Source: Roseovarius sp. (GTDB lineage: Bacteria; Pseudomonadota; Alphaproteobacteria; Rhodobacterales; Rhodobacteraceae). From it: a stretch of DNA of 64,000 nt. Where the stretch lies: positions 536,790 through 600,789 of the forward strand of contig JAJFIA010000001.1 of the NCBI GenBank assembly GCA_021775255.1. Reading direction: 5' to 3'. The notes under the pieces are model-generated. The model did not search any database. It worked only from the letters and a program-made list of their open reading frames with translations, and was not told the DNA's origin. Of this stretch, positions 46,142 to 54,483 are shown one piece after another; within the stretch, counting starts at the first letter, position 1, and every line of letters begins with the position of its first letter. The translations under genes and the position numbers were made by a program.

Positions 46142-46843
46142 ATGACAAACCCAACTCGCCCTCACCGCAATTTCTATGGCCGCCTCAAGGGCAAATCCCT
46201 CAAGCCGAGCCAGAAAACCTATCTGGCCGAAGACCTCAGCGCGCTGTCGCCCGGTCCGGTAAGCTGGGAGGATAACCCCGAGCGCACCCCGCTTGATCTT
46301 GGGGGCTTGTTTGGCCCGTGCCCCGTCTGGCTTGAGATCGGCTTTGGCGGTGGCGAGCATATGGTGCATCAGGCGGCTGAGAACCCGGATATGGGCCTGA
46401 TCGGCTGCGAGCCTTATATCAATGGCGTCGCCATGCTTCTGGGCAAAATCCGCCGCGCGGGCGTGGATAACCTCAAGGTGTTTCCCGGCGATGCGCGCGA
46501 TCTGTTTGATGTGCTGCCGGATGCGTCGATCTCAAAGGCGTTTCTGCTCTACCCTGATCCATGGCCGAAAAAGCGCCATCACCGGCGCCGGTTTGTAACG
46601 CCCGAGCATCTTGAGCCGTTGGCGCGGGTGCTGAAACCCGGTGCCATTTTTCGCGTGGCCACGGATATTCCCGATTACGTGCGCCAGACGCTGGAGCAGG
46701 TTCCTCGACACGGCTTTGACTGGCTGGCCGAACAGCCCGATGACTGGCGCAGACCCTGGGATGACTGGCTTTCCACCCGCTACGAGCAAAAAGCCCTGCG
46801 CGAAGGCCGGGTGCCGCATTACCTGACGTTTCGTAAAAAGTAA
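46142..46843 (+). CDS. trmB: tRNA (guanine-N7-)-methyltransferase
   Basis: 233 residues from ATG 46142. Rossmann methyltransferase with SAM motif LEIGFGGGEH (around 63-72), GCEPYINGV, and the TrmB catalytic block LLYPDPWPKKRHHRRRF (around 136-152). Methylates G46 of tRNA. Its stop abuts the stop of the convergent argE gene with no spacer. Confidence 0.95.
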   Translation: MTNPTRPHRNFYGRLKGKSLKPSQKTYLAEDLSALSPGPVSWEDNPERTPLDLGGLFGPCPVWLEIGFGGGEHMVHQAAENPDMGLIGCEPYINGVAMLLGKIRRAGVDNLKVFPGDARDLFDVLPDASISKAFLLYPDPWPKKRHHRRRFVTPEHLEPLARVLKPGAIFRVATDIPDYVRQTLEQVPRHGFDWLAEQPDDWRRPWDDWLSTRYEQKALREGRVPHYLTFRKK

Positions 46844-48010
46844 TCAGGAGCCGAGCTTATCCCCAAGCCGCCCCAGCATATCGAGACATTGCTGCATCTG
46901 CGCCAATGAGACATATTCATCGGCCTTATGCGCCTGCTCGATCGAGCCGGGGCCACAGACCACCGCCGACATGCCCAATTCGGTGAATATCCCGGCCTCG
47001 GTGCCGAAGGCCACCAGATCGGTTTCATTGCTGCCGGTCAGCTCCATCATGATTTCGCGCGCCTCGTTTTCATCCGCAGGCTCCAGCCCGGCCACCTCGG
47101 CGATCACTTCGGTGGTGATATTCGCCTCCGGGTAAATGGCGCGCATCGCCGGGATCAGGGTGGTTTCGCAATAGGCGCGCAGATCATCCTTGACGAATTG
47201 CGCATCACCGGCCTGCACCGGGCGCATTTCCCAATCCAGCCGGGCCGCGCTGGCAATCACGTTATGCGCCATCCCGCCCTCAAGCCGACCGGTGTTGATG
47301 GTTGTCCAGGGCGGATCAAACCGGCCATCTTCCGGGGCTCGCGCGCGCAGCCTGTCTTTAAGCTCCAGCAGGCGGGTGATGAACCGCGCGGCATATTCAA
47401 CCGCATTGACCCCGCGATCGGGGTTTGATCCATGCCCCGCCAGCCCGCTGAAATGCGTGCAATATTCATAGCAGCCCTTATGGCCTTCGATGATGCGCAT
47501 ATCCGTTGGCTCGCCGATGATGGCCACGCCGGGGCGCAACCCCTGTGCCTTGAGGCTGTCCACCAGCGCGCGCGCGCCGAAACAGCCGGTTTCCTCATCA
47601 TAGGTAAAGGCAAAATGAATGGGCCGCGCGCCCACCCGCGCGGCAAATATCGGCGCCATGGCCACGGCAGCGGCGATGAAGCCCTTCATGTCGCAGGCCC
47701 CCCGGCCATAAAGCCTGCCGCCCCGTTCAGCCATTGTAAAGGGATCACCGGACCAGACCTGCTCGGCCACAGGCACCACATCGGAATGGCCCGAAAGCAC
47801 AATGCCCCCATCCACATCCCCGGGGCCAAGGGTGGCAAAGAGATTGGCCTTTTTGCCGCTGTCATCAAGATGAATATCCACCCGCGCGCCCGCATCTTCC
47901 AGCCGCCCGGCCAGATGGGCGATCATTTCCAGGTTGCTGTCGGATGAGATGGTGGGAAAGCCGATCAGCTCGCCCAGCAGGGCCTTGGTTGTCTCAAGCG
48001 GCGCTGTCAT
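46844..48010 (-). CDS. argE: Acetylornithine deacetylase
   Basis: 388 residues from ATG 48010; in-frame ATGs at 48022 and 48031 are alternatives, and AAAGGA lies between. M20 metallopeptidase family: SGHSDVVPV (zinc ligand H), RGACDMKGF (bridging Asp), YDEETGCFGAR (catalytic Glu-Glu), and C-terminal CGPGSIEQAHKADEYV (last ligand His). Hydrolyses N2-acetylornithine to ornithine for arginine synthesis. ArgE versus other M20 enzymes is based on these blocks and length. Confidence 0.88.
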   Translation of the reverse strand: MTAPLETTKALLGELIGFPTISSDSNLEMIAHLAGRLEDAGARVDIHLDDSGKKANLFATLGPGDVDGGIVLSGHSDVVPVAEQVWSGDPFTMAERGGRLYGRGACDMKGFIAAAVAMAPIFAARVGARPIHFAFTYDEETGCFGARALVDSLKAQGLRPGVAIIGEPTDMRIIEGHKGCYEYCTHFSGLAGHGSNPDRGVNAVEYAARFITRLLELKDRLRARAPEDGRFDPPWTTINTGRLEGGMAHNVIASAARLDWEMRPVQAGDAQFVKDDLRAYCETTLIPAMRAIYPEANITTEVIAEVAGLEPADENEAREIMMELTGSNETDLVAFGTEAGIFTELGMSAVVCGPGSIEQAHKADEYVSLAQMQQCLDMLGRLGDKLGS

Positions 48011-48103
48011 GAGATGCGTCATCCTTTTCATTGGAATGGCCCGTGGCCCGTTCATATTCACCGGTGTCGCGTTGGATTTGTCAACCGGGCAGAAGAACTA
48101 TTA

Positions 48104-48138
48104 TGCCTCCGGCGGGAGTATTTTGAGAAAAATGAAAG
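48104..48138. repeat. Short CTCC-GGCG-GGAG element with T-rich tail
   Basis: Plus-strand GCCTCCGGCGGGAGTATTTT begins at 48105 and is followed by GAGAAAAATGAAAG. The small stem CTCC/GGAG and this wording recur after genes in Rhodobacterales genomes as I recall. Here it sits between the argE start and dtd stop, both minus strand. Role unclear. Confidence 0.4.
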
Positions 48139-48142
48139 CCGG

Positions 48143-48580
48143 TCAGATTTCCATCCAGAGGGTGACCGGGCCATCATTGAGCAATTCGACCTTCATATCC
48201 GCGCCGAATTCACCGGTTTGCACCGCAACGCCCCTGGTGCCGAGGCTTTTGGCGAAATACTGATAAAGCCGATCTGCCACTTCGGGGGCCGCCGCTTCGG
48301 AAAAACCGGGGCGATTGCCGCGGGATGTATCGGCGGCAAGGGTGAACTGGCTGATCACCAGCGCGCTGCCGCCTGTATCAAGCACCGACCGGTTCATCTT
48401 GCCCGCCTCATCCCTGAAGATACGCAGCTTTGAGATTTTATCGGCCATCTTATCGGCCTGCAATTCGGAATCGCCCTGCATGGCGCAGATCAAAATCAGC
48501 AGGCCCGGGCCGGAGCGCCCGATCATCTTGCCGTCAACCGAGACGCTCGCATGTGCTATTCGCTGTATCAAAGCGCGCAT
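48143..48580 (-). CDS. dtd: D-aminoacyl-tRNA deacylase
   Basis: 145 residues from ATG 48580. Complete [21 protein letters not shown] at the N-terminus, [17 protein letters not shown] (the SQFTL active-site motif, around 77-81) and the C-terminal GPVT in [11 protein letters not shown]. It removes D-amino acids from mischarged tRNA. The gene ends 133 bp before the start chosen for argE on the same strand; an operon is possible. Confidence 0.95.
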   Translation of the reverse strand: MRALIQRIAHASVSVDGKMIGRSGPGLLILICAMQGDSELQADKMADKISKLRIFRDEAGKMNRSVLDTGGSALVISQFTLAADTSRGNRPGFSEAAAPEVADRLYQYFAKSLGTRGVAVQTGEFGADMKVELLNDGPVTLWMEI

Positions 48581-48729
48581 GTTTCAGATCCTGTCTGCAT
48601 GGGTTTTAAGGAAACAATCATAGTGTGTCATTCAATAGTCGTGGTGCGATTTTGGATTGCATCAGCGGGCTGGGCAATAGTCAGGGCTGATACGCAAGCC
48701 CGGCCCTTTTGGAGCAATCTGGTAAGGTT

Positions 48730-49545
48730 CTAATTTGAGGCCAGATCAAGCGCACAGCCATCGGTGATCAGCTCGGGCCGGGTTTTGCACAGGCCCCGCG
48801 CCACCTCGAAGGCCGCCAGCACCTTGGGCACATAATCGCGGGTTTCCGCATAGGGCGGCACGCCGCTGTGCTTGTGAACAGCGCCTTCGCCTGCGTTATA
48901 TCCCGCGATTGCCATCACCGCGTCGCCGTCAAATTCTGTCAGAAGCCAATCGAGATACGCCACCCCGCCGCGGATGTTTTCAGCCGAAGACAAGCTGTCG
49001 CTCACGCCGAAACGTTTGGCGGTGTCGGGCATCAACTGCATCACCCCCTGCGCGCCCTTGTTGCTGACCGCATCCGTGCGGCCACCCGATTCAACCGAGA
49101 TCATTGCCAGCACCAGCGCGGGCGATACATTGGTGCCGATGGTGGCCGACAGAATATTCTGCCCCTCGGCCCGGGCAATTTCCTGAATCGATTGCAATCG
49201 CGGCCCGGCAACGCCCCCGCCCCCCGGTGCCTCATTGAGGCTGTTGAAAGCCGTGCGCAGACGCACCGAGCCATTGATTGCTATATCCGGCGATACCTTC
49301 TGCCAAAACCAGCTGTATTTCCCGATGAAATCATCGTCGGGCAAAACCACCTCGGGTTGGGCGGCAACCAAGGGATCAGGCTCGGGCTGGGGCTCGATTT
49401 GAATAGTGATGCGTTTTTTCACGCCCGGCTCGGGCGGTTTTTGCCGCTTGAAAGTGAAGTCCGGAAAGGGCTTTGGGCCCGCCGTAGCAGTGCCCACAGG
49501 CATCAAGATGGCCACGCCAATGGCCAGGGTTACAAGTATCCGCAT
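48730..49545 (-). CDS. Secreted lytic transglycosylase (SLT family)
   Basis: 271 residues from ATG 49545. Signal peptide 1-22 (ending ATA). After a Pro-rich linker (about 23-70), the lysozyme-like SLT domain: AMISVESGGRTDAVSNKGAQ with catalytic Glu, GVMQLMPDTAKRFGV, and GYNAGEGAV. Cleaves peptidoglycan in the periplasm. It lies directly upstream of, and divergent from, the pilus locus, and such enzymes often open the wall for envelope machines. A role in pilus passage is inference only. Confidence 0.9.
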   Translation of the reverse strand: MRILVTLAIGVAILMPVGTATAGPKPFPDFTFKRQKPPEPGVKKRITIQIEPQPEPDPLVAAQPEVVLPDDDFIGKYSWFWQKVSPDIAINGSVRLRTAFNSLNEAPGGGGVAGPRLQSIQEIARAEGQNILSATIGTNVSPALVLAMISVESGGRTDAVSNKGAQGVMQLMPDTAKRFGVSDSLSSAENIRGGVAYLDWLLTEFDGDAVMAIAGYNAGEGAVHKHSGVPPYAETRDYVPKVLAAFEVARGLCKTRPELITDGCALDLASN

Positions 49546-49922
49546 CTTCGAGTTCTGCTCGCCTCGTTATGATTAAATCAATTATTGCAAAAGTTTACGC
49601 CAAAATCCAGCATTGTGTTCAATTCATTAATAAATACACCCAATTTACGCCACATTCTGACCGCATTTCCACCATGTCCGACAAATATGATAATGATGTG
49701 GAAATTTTTTTCCAACATTTTAATCTATGGATTTCAGTGCATTATGGGCAAATCAACACGAAATGTTAAGGTTTTCGAAAAAGGCTCAAATCGTGCCGCA
49801 TTCCCGCCCAATTTCACTGGTTATATCATGGCATACCATAACGGCATCGGGCCTGATTCTGGCTCGTGGTTTTGTTGAAGTGGTTGCTAACCTGACTATT
49901 TATTCCTTTGGAGGGACCTAAC
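49546..49922. other. AT-rich spacer upstream of flp1
   Basis: 377 bp between the divergent transglycosylase and flp1, markedly AT-rich compared with the rest of the window. It presumably holds the main pilin promoter, but I cannot pick a convincing -35/-10, CtrA or sigma-54 site by eye. Open frames in it (for example 49585-49878) have no family resemblance and poor composition. Confidence 0.5.
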
Positions 49923-50105
49923 ATGACTAAATTTATCAAAAACTTCGTCGCAAGCGAAGACGGCGCTGTAACCGTTGACTGGGTTGTGCTGACCGCAGCC
50001 GTTGTTGGCCTTGCTCTTGCTGCCGTTGCTGCCGTTCGTGGCGGTGTCAGCACTTTGGCAGGCGCTATTTCAACAGCCGTTTCAACTACAGCCGTTGGCC
50101 CTTAA
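49923..50105 (+). CDS. flp1: Flp/Fap-type pilin (copy 1)
   Basis: 60 residues from ATG 49923, with GGAGG upstream. Short basic leader, then EDG|AVTVDWVVLTAAVVGLALAA: the prepilin peptidase should cut after G15, leaving a mature pilin of about 45 residues. The usual Flp signature has Glu then Tyr at +5/+6; here these are Asp and Trp. The hydrophobic helix and small C-terminal tail fit the major Flp pilin. First of three pilin genes and followed by a covarying hairpin. Confidence 0.9.
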   Translation: MTKFIKNFVASEDGAVTVDWVVLTAAVVGLALAAVAAVRGGVSTLAGAISTAVSTTAVGP

Positions 50106-50135
50106 TTCATATAGCTGACAGCTATCAAAAAATAT

Positions 50136-50171
50136 CACTTGGGCGCATTACATAGGGTTTGCGCCCAAGTG
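50136..50171 (+). terminator. Hairpin after flp1
   Basis: CACTTGGGCGC (50136-50146) pairs perfectly with GCGCCCAAGTG (50161-50171) across a 14-base loop ending TAGGGTTT. There is no U tract, so it is more likely an RNA-stabilising or processing hairpin than a full terminator. A smaller palindrome, ATAGCT-GAC-AGCTAT (50111-50125), precedes it. The same design recurs after flp2. Confidence 0.7.
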
Positions 50172-50322
50172 CTGAACAAACTGATTTTGGCAACGGGGGA
50201 TTAAGATTATCAGATTTCGCTAAAGGCGCAACTCACTCACAAAGCAGTACGGTCCGATACCGGTTGCTTCGGGTGCCAGGGTGATAAACTGATTGCCAAT
50301 CTTATCTATGAAGGGACCAGAC

Positions 50323-50505
50323 ATGACTAAACTTATCAAAAACTTCGTCACAAGCGAAGACGGCGCTGTAACAGTTGACTGGGTTGTGCTGACCGCAGCC
50401 GTAGTTGGCCTTGCTCTTGCTGCCGTTGCTGCTGTTCGTGGCGGGATCAGTACATTGGCAGGCGCGATCCAAACTGCCGTATCTACCACAGCCGTCGGTC
50501 CTTGA
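50323..50505 (+). CDS. flp2: Flp/Fap-type pilin (copy 2)
   Basis: 60 residues from ATG 50323, with GAAGGGA upstream. Differs from flp1 product at only a few positions (MTKLIKNFVTSEDGAVTVDW; GGISTLAGAIQTAVSTT), with the same predicted cleavage after G15 and Asp/Trp at +5/+6. A recent tandem duplication of flp1 together with its flanks, since the ribosome-site region and the downstream hairpin are also duplicated. Confidence 0.9.
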   Translation: MTKLIKNFVTSEDGAVTVDWVVLTAAVVGLALAAVAAVRGGISTLAGAIQTAVSTTAVGP

Positions 50506-50534
50506 TCGAAATGGCGTATTACTAATACAAAACG

Positions 50535-50571
50535 ACATATGGGCGCATGTCTAGGGTTTGCGCCCATATGT
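50535..50571 (+). terminator. Hairpin after flp2, covarying with that after flp1
   Basis: ACATATGGGCGC (50535-50546) pairs perfectly with GCGCCCATATGT (50560-50571). The upper GGGCGC/GCGCCC stem and loop end TAGGGTTT are the same as after flp1, while the lower stem is wholly different yet still fully paired. The preserved pairing shows the RNA structure matters. Confidence 0.75.
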
Positions 50572-50604
50572 TGCAAAATTTGCAAACTGCTCATAGGTGG
50601 CACA

Positions 50605-50790
50605 ATGGCGTTTTTCAACACATTCATCCAGGATGAAAACGGTGCCATAACTGTTGACTGGGTTGTCCTTTCCGCTGCCATCGTCGGGCTTGCACTTGGT
50701 GGGGTGGCTGCCATGCGTATCAGCGTTCTCTCGATTGCAACAGCCACCAACGCAAGCATGTCCACCGTAAACCCGAATGTTGCCCCCTGA
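50605..50790 (+). CDS. flp3: Flp-type pilin paralogue (copy 3)
   Basis: 61 residues from ATG 50605, with AGGTGG upstream. Diverged from copies 1 and 2: MAFFNTFIQDENG|AITVDWVVLS, with cleavage expected after G13, the same Asp/Trp at +5/+6, and a different C-terminal half (MRISVLSIATATNASMST). It may be a minor pilin or an independent pilin type. No covarying hairpin follows. Confidence 0.85.
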   Translation: MAFFNTFIQDENGAITVDWVVLSAAIVGLALGGVAAMRISVLSIATATNASMSTVNPNVAP

Positions 50791-50861
50791 AACACCGGGG
50801 GAATTTCGACTCATCGGTCTACTTAATATTTACAAACATACAGTATAATATATATATCCAT

Positions 50862-50884
50862 ATTGTTTCGTGATGCGAAACAAT
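50862..50884 (+). promoter_or_regulatory. Promoter-proximal hairpin upstream of cpaB
   Basis: ATTGTTTCG (50862-50870) pairs with CGAAACAAT (50876-50884) across a TGATG loop. A TATAAT-like -10 (50844-50849) lies just upstream, so the stem could sit at the very 5' end of a cpaB transcript, or act as an operator. No clear -35 is seen. Confidence 0.4.
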
Positions 50885-50985
50885 CACTGGTTGTTTTTAT
50901 TATCCGGATATTCAGAGAAAATAGACAAAAGAATGTTATCTCTGATAAGAAGCGTGGAATAATCCGGTTTTTGAAAGGATGCCCC

Positions 50986-51858
50986 ATGAGGTTGGTGTTT
51001 GCACTTGTATTGATGATCGGCCTGGGCCTGGCTGGTTTTGCTGTCTATATGGCAAAAGGCTATATTGAATCCTATCAGGCACAGTTGGAAAAAGAGCGGG
51101 CCGCACGCAAGCCTGAAATCCCAACGGTTGAGATTATCGTGGTAAGCCGTGATGTAAAATATGGTGAACGCCTGAAAAAAGAAGATGTGCGTTTAATCAA
51201 GTTCCCCAAAGCATCCCTGCCTGAAGGCACATTTGCAACTTTTGAAGATCTGTTTCCAAAAGGCGAGTCTGTGACACGCTCGGTTATGCGTGCCATGGAA
51301 AAAAACGAAGCCGTGCTGACAGTCAAGGTAACAGAGCCGGGCGAGGATGCCGGGCTGAGAATCAAACCCGGCATGCGCGCCTTTGCCATCAAAGTGAATG
51401 CTGAAAGCGGTGTATCCGGCTTCCTGCGCCCGGGTGACAAGGTTGATGTCTATTGGACAGGTCGGCTTAACGGTGATGATTTGCGAACAGAAGGCAATTC
51501 AACCGGGGAAGTAACAAAACTGATCGAAGCCGGGGTTGAGCTGATTGCCGTTGACCAAACATCCGATGGCGACACCAGTGAAACAATCCTGGCCCGGACA
51601 GTTACAGTCACGGTCCGGCCTGAACAGGTTGCCGCACTGGCGCAGGCACAAGCGACAGGAAAGTTAAGCCTGTCATTGGTCGGTGCACTGGACAGTACAG
51701 TTGCCGGCCAGATCGAAGTTGATCAGAATGCATTGCTGGGCATTCAGGCGGCCCCGGTTGTAGAAGAGCAGGTAGTCGAGAAAGTGTGCACCATCAAAAA
51801 CACCCGCAATGGTGAAACGGTCGATACCGGGATCGTGATCCCCTGCCCGCCTGAATAA
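50986..51858 (+). CDS. cpaB: Tad pilus assembly protein CpaB/RcpC
   Basis: 290 residues from ATG 50986, with AAAGGA upstream. One N-terminal membrane helix (about 3-25), then an SAF domain (VVSRDVKYGERLKKEDVRLIKFPKASLP, part) and an RcpC-type domain with GFLRPGDKVDVYWTG. A C-terminal tail has two Cys (C in EKVCTIKN and IVIPCPPE). Periplasmic, associates with the CpaC secretin. First assembly gene after the pilins. Confidence 0.9.
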   Translation: MRLVFALVLMIGLGLAGFAVYMAKGYIESYQAQLEKERAARKPEIPTVEIIVVSRDVKYGERLKKEDVRLIKFPKASLPEGTFATFEDLFPKGESVTRSVMRAMEKNEAVLTVKVTEPGEDAGLRIKPGMRAFAIKVNAESGVSGFLRPGDKVDVYWTGRLNGDDLRTEGNSTGEVTKLIEAGVELIAVDQTSDGDTSETILARTVTVTVRPEQVAALAQAQATGKLSLSLVGALDSTVAGQIEVDQNALLGIQAAPVVEEQVVEKVCTIKNTRNGETVDTGIVIPCPPE

Positions 51859-52167
51859 AGAAGATTGTCATGCCTGCATCGGGCCTCTCTTGACCGGAGC
51901 AACAGACAAGTGACAAAACGCTTGAAAACCCAAAATTTCAAGGGATAATCTCAGCATTATCAGCTACATCGGGGGCGCCATTCATGTGGTGCCCCGTTGC
52001 ATTTAGGAAACGGTTTAAGGAATTTGGCAGAAAATGTTTCCAAAATACCATTGATTCTTGAAAATTTCCGAAAACCCGCCCATGGTGCATGAAGGTAACG
52101 GGCAAAAAGACCCGTGAGCAAGGGCGTAAAGACCCATAAATGAGGCGTGATCGGAAAGGCAGGTCAC
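51859..52167. other. cpaB-cpaC spacer with structured leader
   Basis: 309 bp without a gene. A hairpin GGGGCGCC (51972-51979) / GGTGCCCC (51988-51995, one G-U pair) may end part of the cpaB transcript. Nearer cpaC is the tandem hairpin pair at 52098-52135. Otherwise AT-rich with no coding frame. Confidence 0.55.
52098..52135 (+). promoter_or_regulatory. Tandem GGGCNNAAAGACCC hairpins in cpaC leader
   Basis: Two copies of a 14-base motif, GGGCAAAAAGACCC (52100-52113, extended to ACGGG...CCCGT) and GGGCGTAAAGACCC (52122-52135), 22 bp apart. Each folds as a short GC stem with an 8-base C..AAAGA loop, 32 bp before the cpaC start. Looks like a duplicated protein- or RNA-binding element. I do not recognise it as a known riboswitch. 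Confidence 0.5.
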
Positions 52168-53550
52168 ATGAAAAATTTAGATTTTGTTAAGGCAGCCCTA
52201 TTGGGGCTGGCCGTGGCTTATGGGCCACTCACAACTGCCTCACAGGCAGAAACCATAACAGTCGTTCGCAAGGGCACGGCCAGGGATCTCAATGTCCCGA
52301 TGAACCGTGCCGTTGTGGTTGAAAGCGACGTCCCCTTTGCAGAGCTGAGCATCGCCAATCCTTCGATTGCCGATTTCTCAACCCTGTCAGACCGTACAAT
52401 TTATGTACTTGGCAAAACACCGGGGCGCACAACATTAACGCTTTTGGATGCGTCCGGCGGGCTTATCACCAATGTCGAAGTGCAGGTGACGGCCGATGTC
52501 TCGGAATTCAAGGAGCGGCTCCTCCAAATCCTTCCGGGTGAAAAGATTGAGGTGCGCGCGGCCAATGACGGCATTGTGCTCTCAGGCACCGTCTCCAGCA
52601 CTCCGCGCCTGCAACGCGCGCTTGATCTGGCAGAGCGTTATGCACCCGAGCGGGTTTCCAACCTGATGTCGGTGACCGGCAAACAGCAGGTCATGCTCAA
52701 GGTTCGCTTCGCCGAGATGCAGCGCTCTGTTTCAAAAGCGCTGGGCACATCGCTGCGAATTGATGCAAACGGCAGTGGCACTGCAAACACAGGCGGCTTC
52801 GTTGGGTCAGTATTACCCACCATTAGTGCTGAAACTGTTGGTACCTATCAAGTTGGTTTCAACATCGGTTCGGTTGAACTGGGTGTCTTGCTCGAAGCTC
52901 TTGAAACCAAAGGGGTTGTCCGGACATTGGCCGAGCCCAACCTGATTGCCCTTTCGGGCCAGGAGGCAACATTCCTTGCCGGGGGTGAATTCCCCATTCC
53001 GGTGGCGCAGGATAACGATACCACGACAATCGAGTTCAAACCTTTTGGTGTCGAGCTTGATTTCACTCCGCGCGTTGTTGATGACGGGATTATCAATCTT
53101 GAACTGGCCGCGGCCGTGTCCTCGATTGACCCGACAAACTCATTGGTCATCAACGGTTTTTCCATCAACGCATTCCGGCGTCGCGATACATCCACAACTG
53201 TTGCCCTTCGGGATGGCGAAAGCTTTGCCATTGCGGGCCTGTTGCAGGATGATTTCCGCGATAACAACAGTCAGGTGCCCTGGCTTGGGGATGTTCCAAT
53301 CCTGGGAACACTGTTTCGCAGTGCGGATTACCAGCGCAGGCAAACCGAACTTGTGATCATTGTCACGGCGCATCTGGTAACCCCAACCCGCGGTGAAGCA
53401 TTTGCCTTGCCCACGGACAGGGTTAAACTTCCATCGGAGGCAGACCTGTTTCTCAATGGCCGCGTGGCAATCGATGCCAACAACAGTGAGGCCACAGGTG
53501 ACGTGGCGCAACAGGATTTCAGTGGCTCTTACGGCTACGTAATGGATTGA
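52168..53550 (+). CDS. cpaC: Tad secretin CpaC/RcpA
   Basis: 460 residues from ATG 52168, with AAAGGCAGG upstream. Signal peptide 1-28 (ending SQA). N-terminal pilus-specific N0/BON domains (about 30-160; PFAELSIANPSIADFS; GTVSSTPRLQRALDLAERY), then the secretin domain (about 240-420) with VRTLAEPNLIALSGQEATFLAGGEFPIPV (part) and VPWLGDVPILGTLFRS. It forms the outer-membrane pore for the pilus. Confidence 0.93.
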   Translation: MKNLDFVKAALLGLAVAYGPLTTASQAETITVVRKGTARDLNVPMNRAVVVESDVPFAELSIANPSIADFSTLSDRTIYVLGKTPGRTTLTLLDASGGLITNVEVQVTADVSEFKERLLQILPGEKIEVRAANDGIVLSGTVSSTPRLQRALDLAERYAPERVSNLMSVTGKQQVMLKVRFAEMQRSVSKALGTSLRIDANGSGTANTGGFVGSVLPTISAETVGTYQVGFNIGSVELGVLLEALETKGVVRTLAEPNLIALSGQEATFLAGGEFPIPVAQDNDTTTIEFKPFGVELDFTPRVVDDGIINLELAAAVSSIDPTNSLVINGFSINAFRRRDTSTTVALRDGESFAIAGLLQDDFRDNNSQVPWLGDVPILGTLFRSADYQRRQTELVIIVTAHLVTPTRGEAFALPTDRVKLPSEADLFLNGRVAIDANNSEATGDVAQQDFSGSYGYVMD

Positions 53551-53566
53551 TCGGGAGGCAGATCAA

Positions 53567-54229
53567 ATGATGAAATATTTAATCACATCAGCAGGACTAG
53601 TCGCATTGTCGGCCTGCACGCAACCGGGAGCCGTTACCAGCTCTTACTTCTCCGAAGCAGGCGCACTTGTCGATGGTGGTAATTTTGGCAATGCCACCAT
53701 GAACAATCAGGAAGTCATGACCAATGAGCGCGCATTTGCGATCAATCTGGCAAAGCGCTTTGCAAATGAAGTGCCCAGTACGGTAAATTTTGCCTTCAAC
53801 TCATCGCAGCTTGATGAGGCCGCGCAGGCAACATTGCGCGAGCAGGCAAACTGGATACGTCAGTTCCCCGAAGTGCGCTTCAAGGTCTTTGGCCATACCG
53901 ATGCTGTTGGCTCGAATGGCTACAATAATGCGCTGGGACGTCGCCGTGCCAATGCGGTTGTCGCATATCTGAGCACTCAGGGGATCAGCCGCAAACGGCT
54001 TCAGGCCGTGGTTTCCTTCGGTGAAACACAGCCGCTGATTGTCAGCCAGGGCCGCGAGCGTCGCAATCGCCGCACCGTAACCGAGGTTTCGGGATTTGTT
54101 AGATCAAGCCCTCAGATCATGGATGGCAAATATGCACAGGTGGTTTACCGCGAATATGTCAAGAGCGCGGAACCTGCATCTACCCTTCTGCTTGTTGGCG
54201 AGACCGAAAGCCTACAATCAACACAGTAA
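53567..54229 (+). CDS. OmpA-domain lipoprotein of Tad locus
   Basis: 220 residues from ATG 53567, with GGGAGG upstream. Lipobox LSAC with lipidated Cys17. OmpA-like peptidoglycan-binding domain about 75-165 (FNSSQLDEAAQATL; VFGHTDAVGSNGYNNALGRRRANAV). It takes the place where many Tad loci have CpaD, and may anchor the secretin to the wall. A strong terminator follows. Confidence 0.88.
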   Translation: MMKYLITSAGLVALSACTQPGAVTSSYFSEAGALVDGGNFGNATMNNQEVMTNERAFAINLAKRFANEVPSTVNFAFNSSQLDEAAQATLREQANWIRQFPEVRFKVFGHTDAVGSNGYNNALGRRRANAVVAYLSTQGISRKRLQAVVSFGETQPLIVSQGRERRNRRTVTEVSGFVRSSPQIMDGKYAQVVYREYVKSAEPASTLLLVGETESLQSTQ

Positions 54230-54260
54230 TCTCCCTGCCCGGCAATTTCCGGGCCAACTC

Positions 54261-54290
54261 AAAACCCGCCACATTGGCGGGTTTTCTTTT
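54261..54290 (+). terminator. Rho-independent terminator after the OmpA-like gene
   Basis: AAAACCCGCC (54261-54270) and GGCGGGTTTT (54276-54285) form a perfect 10-bp stem with a 5-base loop, followed by CTTTTTG. It divides the Tad locus into an flp-cpaBC-ompA unit and a cpaEF-tadBCD unit that needs its own promoter. Confidence 0.88.
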
Positions 54291-54483
54291 TGTTCGTAAA
54301 ATATGTACAATTAAGGCAATATGGCCCAATTGTTACCTTAGTTAAGAGTAATAATGCTTTGATAGCGAATCTCTTTGCCATATGTTTGAGGGCCAGTACA
54401 AAATACCCCCTGACTATGCCCCTATCCATGAGGGCTGGACCCGGGCGTTGTACATACATAACAATGGAATGGAATGCTTAACG

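Noticed and set aside
49585..49878. 97-codon frame in the flp upstream spacer
   Set aside because: No ribosome site, odd composition and no recognisable features; the region is more likely promoter DNA.
50579..50586. TTTGCAAA just upstream of flp3
   Set aside because: Exact match to the PccR box, but single, overlapping the base of the flp2 hairpin region, and 25 kb from propionate genes. Probably chance in AT-rich DNA.
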